Below are positions 1 to 11,300 of a stretch of 64,000 nt of DNA, piece after piece. The notes beneath the pieces were generated by a model. It searched no databases, was not told where the DNA came from, and saw only the letters and a list, made by a program, of their open reading frames with translations. The translations under genes and the position numbers were made by a program. Where the stretch lies: positions 496,001-560,000 of the forward strand of contig NW_025407849.1 in NCBI RefSeq assembly GCF_003324165.1, read 5' to 3'. The DNA is from Naegleria lovaniensis (lineage: Eukaryota; Heterolobosea; Eutetramitea; Acrasida; Naegleriidae). The number at the start of each line of letters is the position of its first letter. Position 1 is the stretch's first letter.

Positions 1-666
1 CTCGAACACATTCACTCACAACATGTACTTGGAATTGATCCTTCTCTCAACTCTCCACATGATGCGTTGACACTTTATATTTTTCACACTTTACAAAATA
101 TTCTAGCTGAGTGTGAAAACAGTAACTCATCTTTTAATGTATTAAGCCGTATGAACTCACTTTATTACGAGTTATTATACGAACGATCTGTCAGTGATCC
201 AACCGTGGACCAGTCGACACATCCTTCAACTGTCATCCACCAAACTCTTCCTCGTAAATTCTACGCTTACCGAATGGCCAATCGAACCAAATTCATGAAA
301 TGTCATAATTGTGGTAGTGATCAACATTTTTCTAGAAATTGCAACAAGGCAGAAATGTGTCACAATTGCAAACAAATTGGGCATTTAGTGAATCAATGTC
401 CATTTCCTCAAAAATGTCATCATTGTGGTAGTTTTGAACATTTATCGAGACAATGTACTGCCATGATTTGTTTTAAATGTAAACAAGTTGGACATCGAGC
501 CAATGAATGTACATTACTCGTTCAAGCAAGTGGTGGAAATCATTTCAATCCAAATGGAAAGGACAGAAATGATCGTTCGAGTCATGAAAGAAATGACTCG
601 AGTCATCGAGGAAAGAAACAAGGACGAAATGATCATCACATAGGAAATTCTAGCACTCGACATTAA
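1..666 (+). CDS. CCHC zinc-knuckle protein, 5' end outside window
   Basis: The frame is open from base 1 to the TAA at 664-666, so the gene starts upstream. Four CCHC zinc knuckles (C-x2-C-x4-H-x4-C) lie in tandem between about 300 and 510: CHNCGSDQHFSRNC, CHNCKQIGHLVNQC, CHHCGSFEHLSRQC and CFKCKQVGHRANEC. A basic, Ser/His/Asp-rich tail follows. This arrangement is typical of single-stranded nucleic-acid binding proteins of the CNBP/Gis2 type or of RNA-processing factors, so an RNA- or ssDNA-binding role is likely. Nothing visible upstream (no protease or reverse-transcriptase motif) suggests a retroelement Gag, but the missing N-terminus leaves that possibility open. Confidence 0.8.
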   Translation, partial: LEHIHSQHVLGIDPSLNSPHDALTLYIFHTLQNILAECENSNSSFNVLSRMNSLYYELLYERSVSDPTVDQSTHPSTVIHQTLPRKFYAYRMANRTKFMKCHNCGSDQHFSRNCNKAEMCHNCKQIGHLVNQCPFPQKCHHCGSFEHLSRQCTAMICFKCKQVGHRANECTLLVQASGGNHFNPNGKDRNDRSSHERNDSSHRGKKQGRNDHHIGNSSTRH

Positions 667-1039
667 ATGATGGAGCAATTTACTTTGAGGTGAATGCAGA
701 CAAAGCAGTCATTCTGTCAAATCAATTTGAAAATATGTTGCGGCTGAGTTTTTCTGCAATTCAATGAAGTCACAAAAATGAATCAAGAAATTTGTTGCAT
801 TTCAGTTGACACAATCATGATCAATGAAGTGAATTTAGATGTTATTTGACATTGGTGTTGTTGAAATTACAATTACAATTCAAAGGAAACCTATGTTACA
901 TTACAAAATTAAACCTTAGTAGCTTCATCATGCATTTCTTGATTCATTGATTGAGTAGAAACGGTGGCATTTTGTTCCTTCTTGTCATGATAATAAGATG
1001 ATGTAGTTGATGAGGATGATACTGAATTACTTCTATTTC

Positions 1040-2304
1040 TCACGTGGTATTGAGCTTCCTGATCACTCTTTTCATTCCACAATGGCTGTACAACAACAAG
1101 ACGAAAATGGCAAACACCACAACTCCAAGAGCTTGCACAAAGTAATCCAAAATGTGTAAATAACCTGCAAAAGTACTTGTTAAGAAGGATATAATGGCTG
1201 CAACAATTTGCAGGGAAGCAGTCAAAATCAGTCCGGACATGAGTCCAACAATTTTCGTGAATGGTCGATTCATGAATGAAACCTTTTCCTTGCAGAGGAA
1301 ACATTTGAAGATGTTTTTCTCACAATGTGAAGTAACGGGCACTGACCACAGTGAAAACAACTAAATTTGCAACGTTGACAATAAAGAAGATACATAAAAG
1401 TACAATTTGGAAAGGAACAGCTAGGGTTCTGTTGAGAAGTGTCATTTTCACTAACAAGTTCAAAATGGCGTTGAGAAGAATGATGATACCTAAAATTCCA
1501 CCAGTGATCATGTTAAAGGCAAAGAGCGACCATCTGATGATTATATAGGCCTTCTTGGACATGGCTCCAGCAGCTGCAGCTGTGGTCAAGCTGTTGTGTT
1601 TGTGATCAGTTTGGGAGAATGGAGGAATACGTCGTGATGATGAGTCATTGTAGTGTGATGACAAATGACAGCAATTTTACATGGTGCCATGGAGATGTTA
1701 GTTGATAATTTCGATATCATACCATATTTGTAATAAATTCCACCAAAGTGTGTGGACATGCGGTTTGGATACAAATCACGAAATTATCAAGCCAGATCCA
1801 ATCATCATCATATTGTTATTAACATCCGTCATCATCAACTAACAATCAAAACGTTGTGATTACTTACAACAAGTCTTGAAGAAAACCAATAATGATAGTA
1901 ATGGTCACAATGGCACCAAAAGACAAGGAGTTCTCAAATACAGCAAAGACCCACAACACAATTCTATAATCCAGCAAATTGGGAAAGGCAATCCAATTCG
2001 TGCCATTCATATAGACTGAAGTACCATTGTACACAATACGGAAAAACAAAGCAGCAAGTTCAACAACCACCAGTAAGCCAGTCAAAAAGAAGAGAACCGT
2101 TTGCTTTCGTTTCATTTCCTCTCGCAATTTGATGTAATAACCAATGAGTACTGCCAGTAACACAGTCAACACAATGACATAGAAGGCAGAATTACTGAGG
2201 GAAGCAATGTTTTCATTAGCGTCTGCAATTTTACCTTGAGTTGCGTTGATGGTTTGGAATAGAGTGTAGGGAAGAGAGAAAATATCTAGAACTGGTTCTG
2301 TCAT
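1040..2304 (-). CDS. Seven-transmembrane protein, three exons
   Basis: No family signature was recognised. Proposed exons are 2304-1868, 1533-1347 and 1288-1040, which join without any indel to 290 aa. Exon 1 holds three hydrophobic spans, exon 2 two (starting WSLFAFNMITGG), and exon 3 two (starting IVGLMSGLILTA and ILDYFVQALGVV), giving seven in all. Intron 1 starts GTAAGT and ends CAG. Intron 2 (58 bp) has an unusual GTCAGT donor; without it the frame is broken near 1320. A GPCR-like receptor or other 7TM protein is plausible. In an alternative frame a Ser-rich cytoplasmic tail could extend to 909. The first exon is the most secure part; the splice sites are inferred by eye. Confidence 0.65.
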
Positions 2305-3738
2305 CTTTGAGGTTGGTTTGTTGTTTGGTGTTTTTTTGTTGGATGTGGAAGGAGATGAGTGTAACCATCAGGACTCGCAGAAAATGACAAGATCTCAGCA
2401 ACACGCGTTGGATTCAAGTTCTTGCGTTTGGCCCTTACCGCATATAAGGTGGCTACCCGTTTGTTCAAGCTGTTCCAAATCATGTTAGTGCTATCGTGAT
2501 CTTGGAAGGAAGGTTGACAAAATGGATGGGTATCCAATTACGATGGAATAATTGTTCGAGGAAAGTATTCCCACGACATATTGGAAAAGGCAAGTCTCAT
2601 TGCATTGTCAAACATCCTTTAGTGATGTTTTTCACGGATAAAGCAACACGATATTGGGCTTGTGAAGATATGATTATCTAATTATTTCAACACCATACTG
2701 TTTTTGATATCCAAGGCAACCGTTGCACATCTACAGACAAAATTCATCTCTACCAAAGCGAATGAACCTGACCTTCCGCGGGTCATCATGGATATCTCCT
2801 CGTTCTGGACTTTCTTCATTGGTCATCATGGAAGTTAAACTGTATGATATTCAAAAACACACCAGTTGGTAGTGTCTTCTCTTGTCCTTCAGCTTCTTCA
2901 TCATGCAGAACATCATACGGACGCTTCATCACTACTCGATGTGAGGCATTTTGCTCCTCTCTTGATGCATCTAGAGGTTTCGGGATGACTTCCTAACACG
3001 ATTCAAGTGTTCCAAATCTGAGAGATGTAATTTCAGTGGCCGTAGAATTTAATGTTCGTACTTTTGTGAGTGTGGAGAATATAGAGCCTTCTCATACTGG
3101 TAGTCTGAGTCCGAATGTAGATGGGCAAAAATGTGTTGTTTCTGTGAGAGTCATCATGATCATATTGGATCGTAGAGTATTTACATTCAAGCCAACCACC
3201 ACTCTACTGTTGGTAGAACTAACAAACATTCAGAGAGGATCCAACAAGGTTCTTCTTCATGCCTTTCCGAAACATACGAAAGGCTTTTTCATATAACGGC
3301 GAATGCGTTTTCCATTCACAAAATTTTTTTCTAAATTTGGTCGTTGCTCTTCTTTACAAATTGTTTACTGTTTTCAAGATGCAAGCTTAATCAATTTAAA
3401 AAAAACTTTAATCTTCACTGAATGATGGAGTTCAAAACTTAACAACACTTTGTCCTATCTATAAAAAAATCGTTCATTGTTATTTGTCACGAAGACTTGA
3501 AGTAAATAACACGATTCATCATTCATTAACCATCGTTTCAAGTCAAACATTTCTATTAAGGTCTGAGGAAGTGGAATGATCAACAACAAATTCGTACCAC
3601 TCTCGAACCAAATTTTGCTTTGGTGCTTTCATGTGTTTTTGACTTTATTTCTCCACATGACAAAGGGACATTAAAACATACATTCTCTCGAGCCTCATTA
3701 TACTTTACTCTGTCAACATGAACACTCGACTGGAATTG
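2305..3738. other. Long intergenic region, no supported gene
   Basis: About 1.4 kb between the 7TM gene start and the next gene. Only short open frames occur here (for example 3036-3296 on the plus strand), without an A-rich start context, recognisable domain or clear splice partners. The minus strand around 2760-3010 has stretches that read like protein but are broken by stops, so a decayed gene cannot be excluded. No RNA gene was seen. Confidence 0.5.
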
Positions 3739-4092
3739 TCAAATACGGGACTTGTTCTGATCACTCCTCTTTGCTCGTGGAGGACAGATAAAGCAGTCCA
3801 TGTGACCATGCCGCATGTCATGAGAGATCTGATGATTATGTTGTTGAGTATACACATGAGGAGGAGGAGGTGCCATTGGTTGGTTTGGATGAGTTGATCG
3901 CTGTTGTTGAGTAAATGGTGGTTGATGCTCAATCAAAGGAGAACCACTTGAAAAGCTTGTTGGAAAAGAAAGTTGTTCCTCACGAGTATCAACATGGAAG
4001 TGAACATTCATTAAGAGAGTGAGGAAGAGAATGAAAAGTATAAGACCGGCTGTGAGTATTGAAATGTTGTTGTTGAATGAAAGAGAAGACAT
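3739..4092 (-). CDS. Small single-pass membrane protein, Pro/Gln/His-rich
   Basis: A 117-residue frame begins MSSLSFNNNISILTAG. One strong hydrophobic segment lies at about residues 11-29 (ILTAGLILFILFLTLL), followed by a polar tail with PPPP, QQQ and His-rich runs and a short CFICPP motif near the end. The hydrophobic segment could be a signal anchor or an uncleaved signal peptide. No family was recognised. The start is the only ATG placed before the hydrophobic segment. It is probably a real small gene because its composition is structured, but there is no independent support. Confidence 0.5.
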   Translation of the reverse strand: MSSLSFNNNISILTAGLILFILFLTLLMNVHFHVDTREEQLSFPTSFSSGSPLIEHQPPFTQQQRSTHPNQPMAPPPPHVYTQQHNHQISHDMRHGHMDCFICPPRAKRSDQNKSRI

Positions 4093-4835
4093 TTGGAGGA
4101 CATACCTTTTAGCACCTTACACCTTACACTTTAGTGCCGTTTGCAATGGCAGGTAGTCCCAAAAAGGAGATACAAATAGCACTTAACACTGGATGAAAGT
4201 GTTTGTTTTGTTGACCAAGAGGTTTGGAGAATGTTGTCTCAGACAGTGAGATGGTTTACAGTCACAAGTATCAAATTACTAATTTGATAATAAAAGGAAA
4301 TGGATTTCAAAGAATCAGATCTTGCCATTGGATATACGTGGAATGGATTAGGGCTTCCTTTTGTTCAGTAAGCGTTAACAAGGTCCCTTGTGAAGTCATC
4401 TGTTAGGCTGAATACAAAACACTCTCTTTATCACATAATTCATTCAATTGACAAAGTTCTGTAATCAAAGTTGCTCCATTTATTCTAAACTTCTACAAAT
4501 CTAAAAAAGGTTTTCGACATGATTCTCTTGGAGGGCGTGTCTTTGATTTCGATACACAGGAGATTGTTTCTCTTCAAACTATTTGGATGGTTACACTCGC
4601 ACAAGTGTTGAATTACTATTTGGATCAAAAATGGAAATCGATTTTGAAAGATCTGATTTCGCTCTTTTGAATGATTTTCTCTGAACTGATTTGGTCAAAC
4701 ATTCGAATTTACAATGTATCTCACCTCTCCGTGGGATTGCAAAATTAAAACGATTTCCATTCTTTGTCACTATTTACAACATTGTTTTCATGAATGACTC
4801 AACTGTTTATTTGTCATCCTTTCACACACAACTCT
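4093..4835. other. Intergenic region with a possible gene remnant
   Basis: No complete gene is supported. On the plus strand, roughly 4455-4670 is open for about 70 codons without an ATG and reads like coding sequence (it includes SLGGRVFDFDTQEIVSLQTI), ending at a TGA near 4670. It could be the last exon of an unrecognised gene or a remnant. No domain was recognised and no clear upstream exon could be assigned. Confidence 0.3.
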
Positions 4836-5567
4836 CTAATGAGGTCCATCACATTCACTCTTACGAGGACATGCATTCGATTGCATCACATAATTCATCA
4901 TTTGATCAAACACAAGATTCTCATCAAATTTCAACGCATGCTTGGTATAACGTTCGGAAGATGAGACTTTGGATTGTTCGGTGGACATGAACAAGTCAAC
5001 ATTGACCATCCATGAAATTTTGTCTTCATTGCCAACATCACCACTGTGTAATCCAGTGGGCATGGTCACATAGGAAGCTTTTTCAATATAACCTGAACGA
5101 AGTGTCATGGAAGTGTAAATAGTTACTGGAATGGGTCCCATATTCGATTGTTCAATCTTCATTCTTGGAGAAACATTTAAACAAAAAGGACGAGATAGAA
5201 AATCAGATTGATACTTGGAACATGAACATTCATTCAATGTGGTATTCATGTAGACATAGGTCATGTTGTCTTGAGGAGAATAAAATTCAAAAACAGTTCT
5301 CAATGGAATGACAGAACCATTTCGAACGGCAAATATTTCATCATTACGATACATTTTACGATGCATGTTGAAATGAGCGATATCGGTCACAATGATGGAA
5401 GTGTTGGTCTTGTAATAATTACTGGAATGAACACTTTGGTAATCTCTTTGAACGGAGAACACACTTGGACGACACACTTGTTTGTATGGTTCTTGTGCCA
5501 ATGTGAATTGGACACAAAGAAGGAACAAGGCCATGGAAAGGACGAGGCAGAAGCGAATGGTTATCAT
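4836..5567 (-). CDS. Secreted protein, possibly ependymin-related
   Basis: The frame opens at 5654, but the Met at 5567 starts directly at a strong signal peptide (MITIRFCLVLSMALFLLCVQ, cleavage near LAQ), so that start is preferred; the mature protein would be about 220 aa. The mature part has several N-glycosylation sequons (NTS, NGS, NMT, NTT) and cysteines spaced CRPS... / CSCSKY / PFCLN / NACPRKSEC. The size, the secretion signal and the Cys/Pro ends resemble ependymin-related proteins, but this is pattern resemblance only; a generic secreted or lysosomal lipid-binding-like protein is the alternative. Secretion is much better supported than the family name. Confidence 0.6.
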   Translation of the reverse strand: MITIRFCLVLSMALFLLCVQFTLAQEPYKQVCRPSVFSVQRDYQSVHSSNYYKTNTSIIVTDIAHFNMHRKMYRNDEIFAVRNGSVIPLRTVFEFYSPQDNMTYVYMNTTLNECSCSKYQSDFLSRPFCLNVSPRMKIEQSNMGPIPVTIYTSMTLRSGYIEKASYVTMPTGLHSGDVGNEDKISWMVNVDLFMSTEQSKVSSSERYTKHALKFDENLVFDQMMNYVMQSNACPRKSECDGPH

Positions 5568-5901
5568 GTTGAGGACAATCGTCTTGTTGTTTGGATCAAT
5601 TTTTGTTATCACACTCTTTAAAATCACAACAGTTTGAATTTGATGGATTTTCATGTGCGCGCGGGTTACACCGACTAGAAGTGAACTTCCTTTTTGAGAA
5701 TGTGGTTTTTTAGATCTTGCTTGAGAGAAAAGGACTTTCGATTCTTGAATTGTGAGATTGAGCTTGATGTTTTGGTTAGGAGGACAAAGTGTTTTAATGT
5801 TGGATTTTTTATAATCACAAAATTTTTTTAATCTTAAAGTTTAAGATATTTGCAGTAAAGGTGTTTTTATTGTCTTTAAAAGTTTTAAATATTTTTTGAT
5901 T

Positions 5902-5982
5902 GGTCGTGTAGCTCAGAGGTAGAGCGTTTGTCTTATGAGTAGAGTCAGCAGATGGCCGAGGGTTCGATTCCCTCCATGACCA
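5902..5982 (+). tRNA. tRNA, probably Ile(UAU), with short intron
   Basis: The acceptor stem GGTCGTG pairs with CATGACC. The D arm is GCTC-AGAGGTA-GAGC (A box). The T arm GAGGG-TTCGATT-CCCTC carries the B box. Between the D and T arms there are 9 nt more than in a class I tRNA. The best fold has the anticodon stem TTTGT/GCAGA (some G-U pairs), a loop starting CTTATG and a 9-nt insertion at the usual 37/38 intron site, giving anticodon UAU (Ile). A long variable arm is the alternative. The tRNA call is secure; the isotype is moderate. Confidence 0.85.
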
Positions 5983-5985
5983 TCA

Positions 5986-5993
5986 TTTTTTTT
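5986..5993 (+). terminator. Pol III terminator of the tRNA
   Basis: A run of eight T starts 4 nt after the discriminator base of the tRNA. This is the standard RNA polymerase III stop signal. Confidence 0.75.
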
Positions 5994-6459
5994 CTTTCTT
6001 GGTACCATCTTGTTCACAAAAAAATATACACACCCTAGCAGCAACATCTTGTTGTCCCATTCATATCCTTGGATGTCGCTCTGCAACCTCTTGTCATCCC
6101 TTTCATTCATATCCTGAATGTTTCTTTCATATTCAAAAAAATCATTCAATTTCATCATCAACAGAACACACATTTCGGAACATGAATGACATGAAAATAT
6201 TAAAATTGTGAATATTATAATGTCCATTCATTCATCATTACAAGATACTTCTCTACTGTAGGAGCTGGTGATGTTGTTGAATTGTTTGTGCCTCCTACAA
6301 GTTGTTCGTGTTGAGGTACTGGTGGATTTGTAATGACTTGAAAAAACGCACTTATGAAAAGATTGTGACATGCAATACATTAGCTATTCTGAAACATTGA
6401 GGAACGTACAATGTAAACTGGACGTATAGTGATTTAATGGAACACCTATGGAAATTCCT
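5994..6459. other. Intergenic, no supported feature
   Basis: The region between the tRNA terminator and the stop codon of the next minus-strand gene has only short shadow frames, one of which is simply the antisense of the tRNA. Nothing else was seen. Confidence 0.6.
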
Positions 6460-9234
6460 CTACTTTTTCAACACACTTTCATAGGTTGGCTCTACCGTTA
6501 TAAATTTCACAAATCGATAATCCTCATCCACACTGGTCACATGAATTTCCTTTGGATGAGGATTTAACGTTTTGAATGGACATTTCACCACTTGAATCAC
6601 ATTTTGATTTTTGGGTTTTGAATTTTCTTGAATCCAAAATGCTCGATCAAATCCTCGTAATAATTCATAATCGATGCGTCCAGTTGGTGTTGATGTAAAA
6701 TAATTTGGTAAATGTCGTTGCATAATTTTCACAAATTCATCTAACATGTGATGCGAGTGAAATTTGATTCTTTGAAAATTACTTTTCGAAAGTTCATTCT
6801 TCAAATCCCAAATACAATCCGATCGATCAAAGATTTGTTTTGCCAATGATATCTCTTGAAAGGTAAAACTCATTTCACCATACGATTCTTCTTTCAATGC
6901 TGATAAATACAAGTGTGACTGTGGAATGAGAATGGCATTGGGAGGAGATGGTGATTTATCTGTCAAATTTTGCATGAACATTAAGGCATAATGACAGAAC
7001 TGTAAAGTATTGTACTTGTTGAGAGTATATTGTTTTTCAACGGTCCAAAACGAACAAAAAGATGCCAAATTTCTCACAGCCAATTTGACTTGTGTGTCAC
7101 CTCGAATGGTTCCAAGTTCAATAACGCTTAATGGTGTAAAAGTGGGTTGACTTCGTACAATGGCCATGGCGTAATCGGTCCATTCAATTAACCATGGTCC
7201 AACAAGGAGAGCACATTGAATCTATCATGATGATTGTTGAATGAATAATAATTAATGGAATATAATGTCAATTTCTTACATTCAGAGAATTTTCAAATGA
7301 AAAATTCACTCTTCACTTACCACATCAGTAGTCATCTTATTTTTCAGTAATGGATTCATATTCAATTGTCTCTTGACACTCGTTGGACTTTGTTTCATCA
7401 TGACCAATTTAATTTTCAAAAATTCTTCACCATTGGTTTGAGCATGTCCATATTGAGGTAATCTTTTTGGATTGAGATATTTATACAAGAATCTGTGAGG
7501 AAAGGTATAGTTTTGTGCAATAATGGAGACTTGTTCTTTTGAAAGTAATGAACCAAAAATTTTGAGTTTTCTTTTTACAGCTTCAATTCCTAGTAAAATG
7601 TGAATTTTCAAGAATTACGTGTCAACAACGTTGTCACAACATTACACAACCATTTCATGTACAATTCAATTAATAAACACAAAATACTTACGGTCTAAAT
7701 GTTTAAATTCCATTTTCGATACATTCCACAAGGAAGCCTCAGAAACGGGAATTGGATTAATTCTTCCAGCAACACTTGTTCCTCCGTAATGAGTGGCCAT
7801 CAATTCCTGAATCACAATTTTTAATTCTCGTTCTTCATCATTCATGGAAGGCATAGATTCAGGAATGAAATCTAAAATTCGTTGCTTAATAGATTCAGCA
7901 ATGACTTGATCAATATCTTCACTGGTCAACATTTCAACCACTGATGAAAGATCCATAAAGGAAAATCCATCGTATTGAGAGTGATAAATTTCTGGTGTGA
8001 AATTTCATGTGTGAAAAAAAAATCGTATAGTCACCACACTATAACATTTTCCTACTATACCTACTTGCAATTACATTCTCAGGATAACCATGATATCTCA
8101 ACCACAAGACCACGTCCTCACATTTCCAATCCTTAATATTTTTCTGAAGAACTCTTTGAATGGTATCGTAATTCAAATCCATGAGAGGAGCGAAAAGTTG
8201 TGGTAGCGCTCCTACTTGTAATTGTTGGAGAGGAGTTTTCTGTTTCATCTGTTGCGATAGATCCGTGATACGTTCGTCGACATTGAGAGGATCCTCATTT
8301 CGAACATCTTCATCATTGAGTGGTTGTTGATAAGAAATGGCAGGAGATTCGTCTTGTGGTTGTCCATTCTGTGAAATTGACATTTCATTTCGATTCTTGG
8401 ACTCATATTGAGGTGGAGGAGGATTCGACTGAAAGACTACTACTTGTGGATGAATACTTTGATAAGAAGGTGGTAATGGTGGATTCGTCACGACAGGTGG
8501 CATATTAGGGATAGATCTCTGACCTAGCTCAGTAAATGGATATTGAGGTGGTGAAATCATTCCTTGAGATTGATAGGGAGGAGGAGGTTGAATTGTTTGT
8601 GGCACATTTTGATAAGATGGAGGAGGTCGAGTGGGATTTGTTGCTACTACTTGATGGTAAGGAGGAGGAGATTGAACCGTTATTGAGGTTGGCTTTGTAA
8701 AACTGTAAGAAGGAGGAGGAGGTTGCATGATGACATTTGACGTTGTGACAGGATGTGGACTGGTGGAATAGTTTGGAGGAGGTTGAATGTTTAAATTCAA
8801 TTGAGTTGAGAAAGATTTTTGCAGATCTGGATAGAGAGGTGGAGCAGTTGCTTTAGGAATGTTCACTTGTGCCGTGGCATTGCTGGGAGTGTCAGATGTC
8901 AATATTTCAGGTAATGTTGAAAGATCCAATTGTTCAAATTCATCCAATTTTTGAGAAAGACGTTCGGCTTGATCTTTTTCCAATCCACAATTTTCGATTA
9001 TAAATGAAGAGGAATGGTCGATGAGAGCAAACCATCAAATCCATCTTGTTCCATATCTGGAAATATTTGTGAATAATATTTTGAATTTTAAATTCCGAAA
9101 TAATTTAGAAATTAATTTTTCGAACACTCACTTTCAATTATTGAATTTGGAAAATTATGAAATTTCAAAAAATTGACTAAATCTGTGGTGGACCATGCTT
9201 TGATGGGTTTGCGAGGAAGTTGTGGAGATGACAT
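6460..9234 (-). CDS. Paralog A: two SAM domains plus degenerate papain/LRAT-like domain
   Basis: Five exons are inferred: 9234-9132, 9056-8065, 7991-7692, 7589-7321 and 7221-6460, about 808 aa if one missing base near 9003 is allowed. The start ATG follows an A-run. The first SAM domain is split by intron 1 (AWSTTDLVNFLKF ... DGFDGLLSS). A long Pro-rich linker with PPPPSY-type repeats follows. A second SAM domain (WKCEDVVLWLRYHGYPENVI ... YDGFSFMDL) is split by a phase-1 intron at the same place as in B and C. The last exon starts IQCALLVGPWLIEW, matching B and C, but the His seen in B is Gln and the NC of B's NCQHF is TL, so the catalytic residues are absent. The likely role is a scaffold or adaptor. 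It is divergent to B, with 76 bp between the starts. Confidence 0.82.
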
Positions 9235-9310
9235 TTTTTTTCGTGAAACTGCCAAACGTCATCAAATTCAATTTACGACCTTGAGGCCCATAAATAGTCT
9301 ACAAAAAAAA
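9235..9310. promoter_or_regulatory. Short bidirectional promoter between paralogs A and B
   Basis: Only 76 bp separate the two start codons, which point away from each other. A TAAATAG element and an A-run precede the plus-strand ATG, and an A-run (T-run on the plus strand) precedes the minus-strand ATG. Both transcripts must start within or very close to this stretch, so shared control is likely. This is inferred from position only. Confidence 0.5.
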
Positions 9311-11182
9311 ATGTGGTTCAAATCATCATCGGTGCAGTCTGTTGATTCATCCCTATCATCCATAGTATCTACAACCATTGATGTCAAAGAAATTCCAATC
9401 GAACAGTGGTCGGTCAATGACTTGGTCCTTTTTCTCGTCGAATGCGGAATTAAAAAAGAAGTCATTGAAAGTACGTTTAACATCGTTCAGGAACCATCCT
9501 TTTTGAAAACCAAGATTACTTGTTATTTATATTTAATATTTTAATAATTTTTTATAATATTTATAATATTAATGTAAAATTATTTGGAACTCAAATTTCA
9601 CACATTCCGACAGAAATTGCATCTCATCACATCGATGGTGCTGCTCTCTCCGATATTACCATCTTACAAAAAATAGGAATTCCAAAAGGAACATACATTT
9701 CATTGTGTAATCGAATCAATGAATTGAGACATCAACAAAGTCAAAAACAACAACAAGAAGATGATCAAGAAATGCATAATCTTGAATTGGATATTAAAAG
9801 TTCGATGTATTTGGGAACTACATCTGCTCCATTGTCTGAATCGTCAAACAATCAGAATGAAAAACTAGTAGAGATTGGAAAATGGGATGTTGAAAAGTTT
9901 TCATTTCAAATGAAAGAGAGTATGTTTACAATGTGTGAAACCAGTCAATAATTTTGATTTCAATTATTATTGAATTATTTTTGAATAATAATGAAATTAT
10001 TTAAATTAATTTTCCTTTGTAGATCACATGATGTGCATGCCAAAAGTTGAAAAAGCACTCGCGACCAGTTCTTCCTCAGAACGAGAAATTGAATGTCAAA
10101 ATTTAATCATTCCTTCCAGATACATGTACAAGTATTTTAATCCATTAAGAATACCTCAAAGTGAATTGAATTTGGCTTTAAAAAATCAACTTCCTTTCAT
10201 GAAACTGAAATTGGTCGTGACTGAGCTCAGTACTACTTCAGGACATCGATTCCTTCGAAAATTTGGAAGTATTTTTGGAGCATCAAAAAAAACAACATAT
10301 GGAATGGTAAGTGTGTGAAATTTCAAAAAGGATAATTTCACAATTTCATGATCAATTCACACTCTCAATGTTTACGATATTGATATGTATTTGCGAAATT
10401 TTTTGTTGGAAATTTCCTCTTTCGACAGTTTCACACGGCGTTAATTGTTGGACCATGGTACATTGAGTGGGGAGATTCATCCATTGTCGTTCCACGTAGT
10501 CGATCTTCATCAAAAGCTGTTTTTACGATTGATGTTGGACGTATTGAGGGTCACGAGAATATTTCACAAGCTCTCAAAGCTTTGGCCACATTGTGTTGTC
10601 GTTGGAATTGTCGAAAAATGTATCACAACGAGACTTGTAATTGTCAACACTTTGTCGAAGAAATAATTTCAACCTTACAATTAACGTCATCATTTGAAAA
10701 AGCAATTAAGGGACCTATTCGATTATATTTTGACAAATTAAAGTCCAAAGGCGTGTGTGACATGACGTATGAAGTTTCACAAGATATTCGACAAAAAATT
10801 TTGGAACACGAACATACCAGCGACGATTTGAAACAATTATTGAAACAACATTCTAAAATCGAATTCAAAACTCATGCAATTTTGGACGAATTTGTACAAC
10901 TAGTCAAGGAATTATCTCCACTTTATTTCCAATTTTCAGGAGAATATGAATATCAATTATTGAAAGGCTTCGATCGTGCCTTTTGGTTACGACATTCATC
11001 ATTGAAAGCAAATCAGACACTGCTTCGTTGCCGAGAATGCATCCAGAAACTATGGTCGTTTATGTCCATTTAATTCTCAACAGAATGTTCAATTGCAAAA
11101 TGTTCACATGACTGTGAAAGGTCAAGATTATGAATTGTCGACCGTTAACATGTCCATTCCAAGTCCATATTATGGAGTTTAA
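9311..11182 (+). CDS. Paralog B: SAM domain plus intact papain/LRAT-like catalytic motif
   Basis: Exons are 9311-9470, 9614-9919, 10023-10306 and 10429-11182, about 500 aa. One extra base near 11010 must be skipped: in the shifted frame the C-terminus (CPFNSQQNVQL...) aligns with that of A (CPFKTLNPHP...). The SAM domain reads IEQWSVNDLVLFLVECGI ... HHIDGAALSD ... KIGIPKGTYI, split by a phase-1 intron. The last exon begins exactly at FHTALIVGPWYIEWGDSS, followed about 50 residues later by CNCQHFVEEI. A His in an FHTAL-type strand and a Cys in an NC-Q-H-F helix are the layout of permuted papain folds (NlpC/P60, LRAT, PPPDE). That suggests a cysteine peptidase, acyltransferase or deubiquitinase-like activity. 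Only this member keeps both residues. Confidence 0.82.
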
Positions 11183-11300
11183 ATGTTGTCCTTTCCACCA
11201 AAGAATATTCGATCGTCTGTTCATGAGAGCTATTTCTCGCTGTCACTTGTATTTGTTATGGAAAGAAAAATTTGACAACAAAACATTTTCACAACAACCT

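Noticed and set aside
1-666. Retrotransposon Gag from zinc knuckles
   Set aside because: Four knuckles and a basic tail with no pol-like sequence downstream; a cellular RNA-binding protein is simpler, though the N-terminus is not visible.
1351-1548. Short plus-strand frame inside the 7TM gene
   Set aside because: Antisense to exon 2 of the membrane protein, with no support of its own.
5913-6227. Minus-strand open frame over the tRNA
   Set aside because: Its C-terminus is the antisense of the tRNA and the rest has no coding character.
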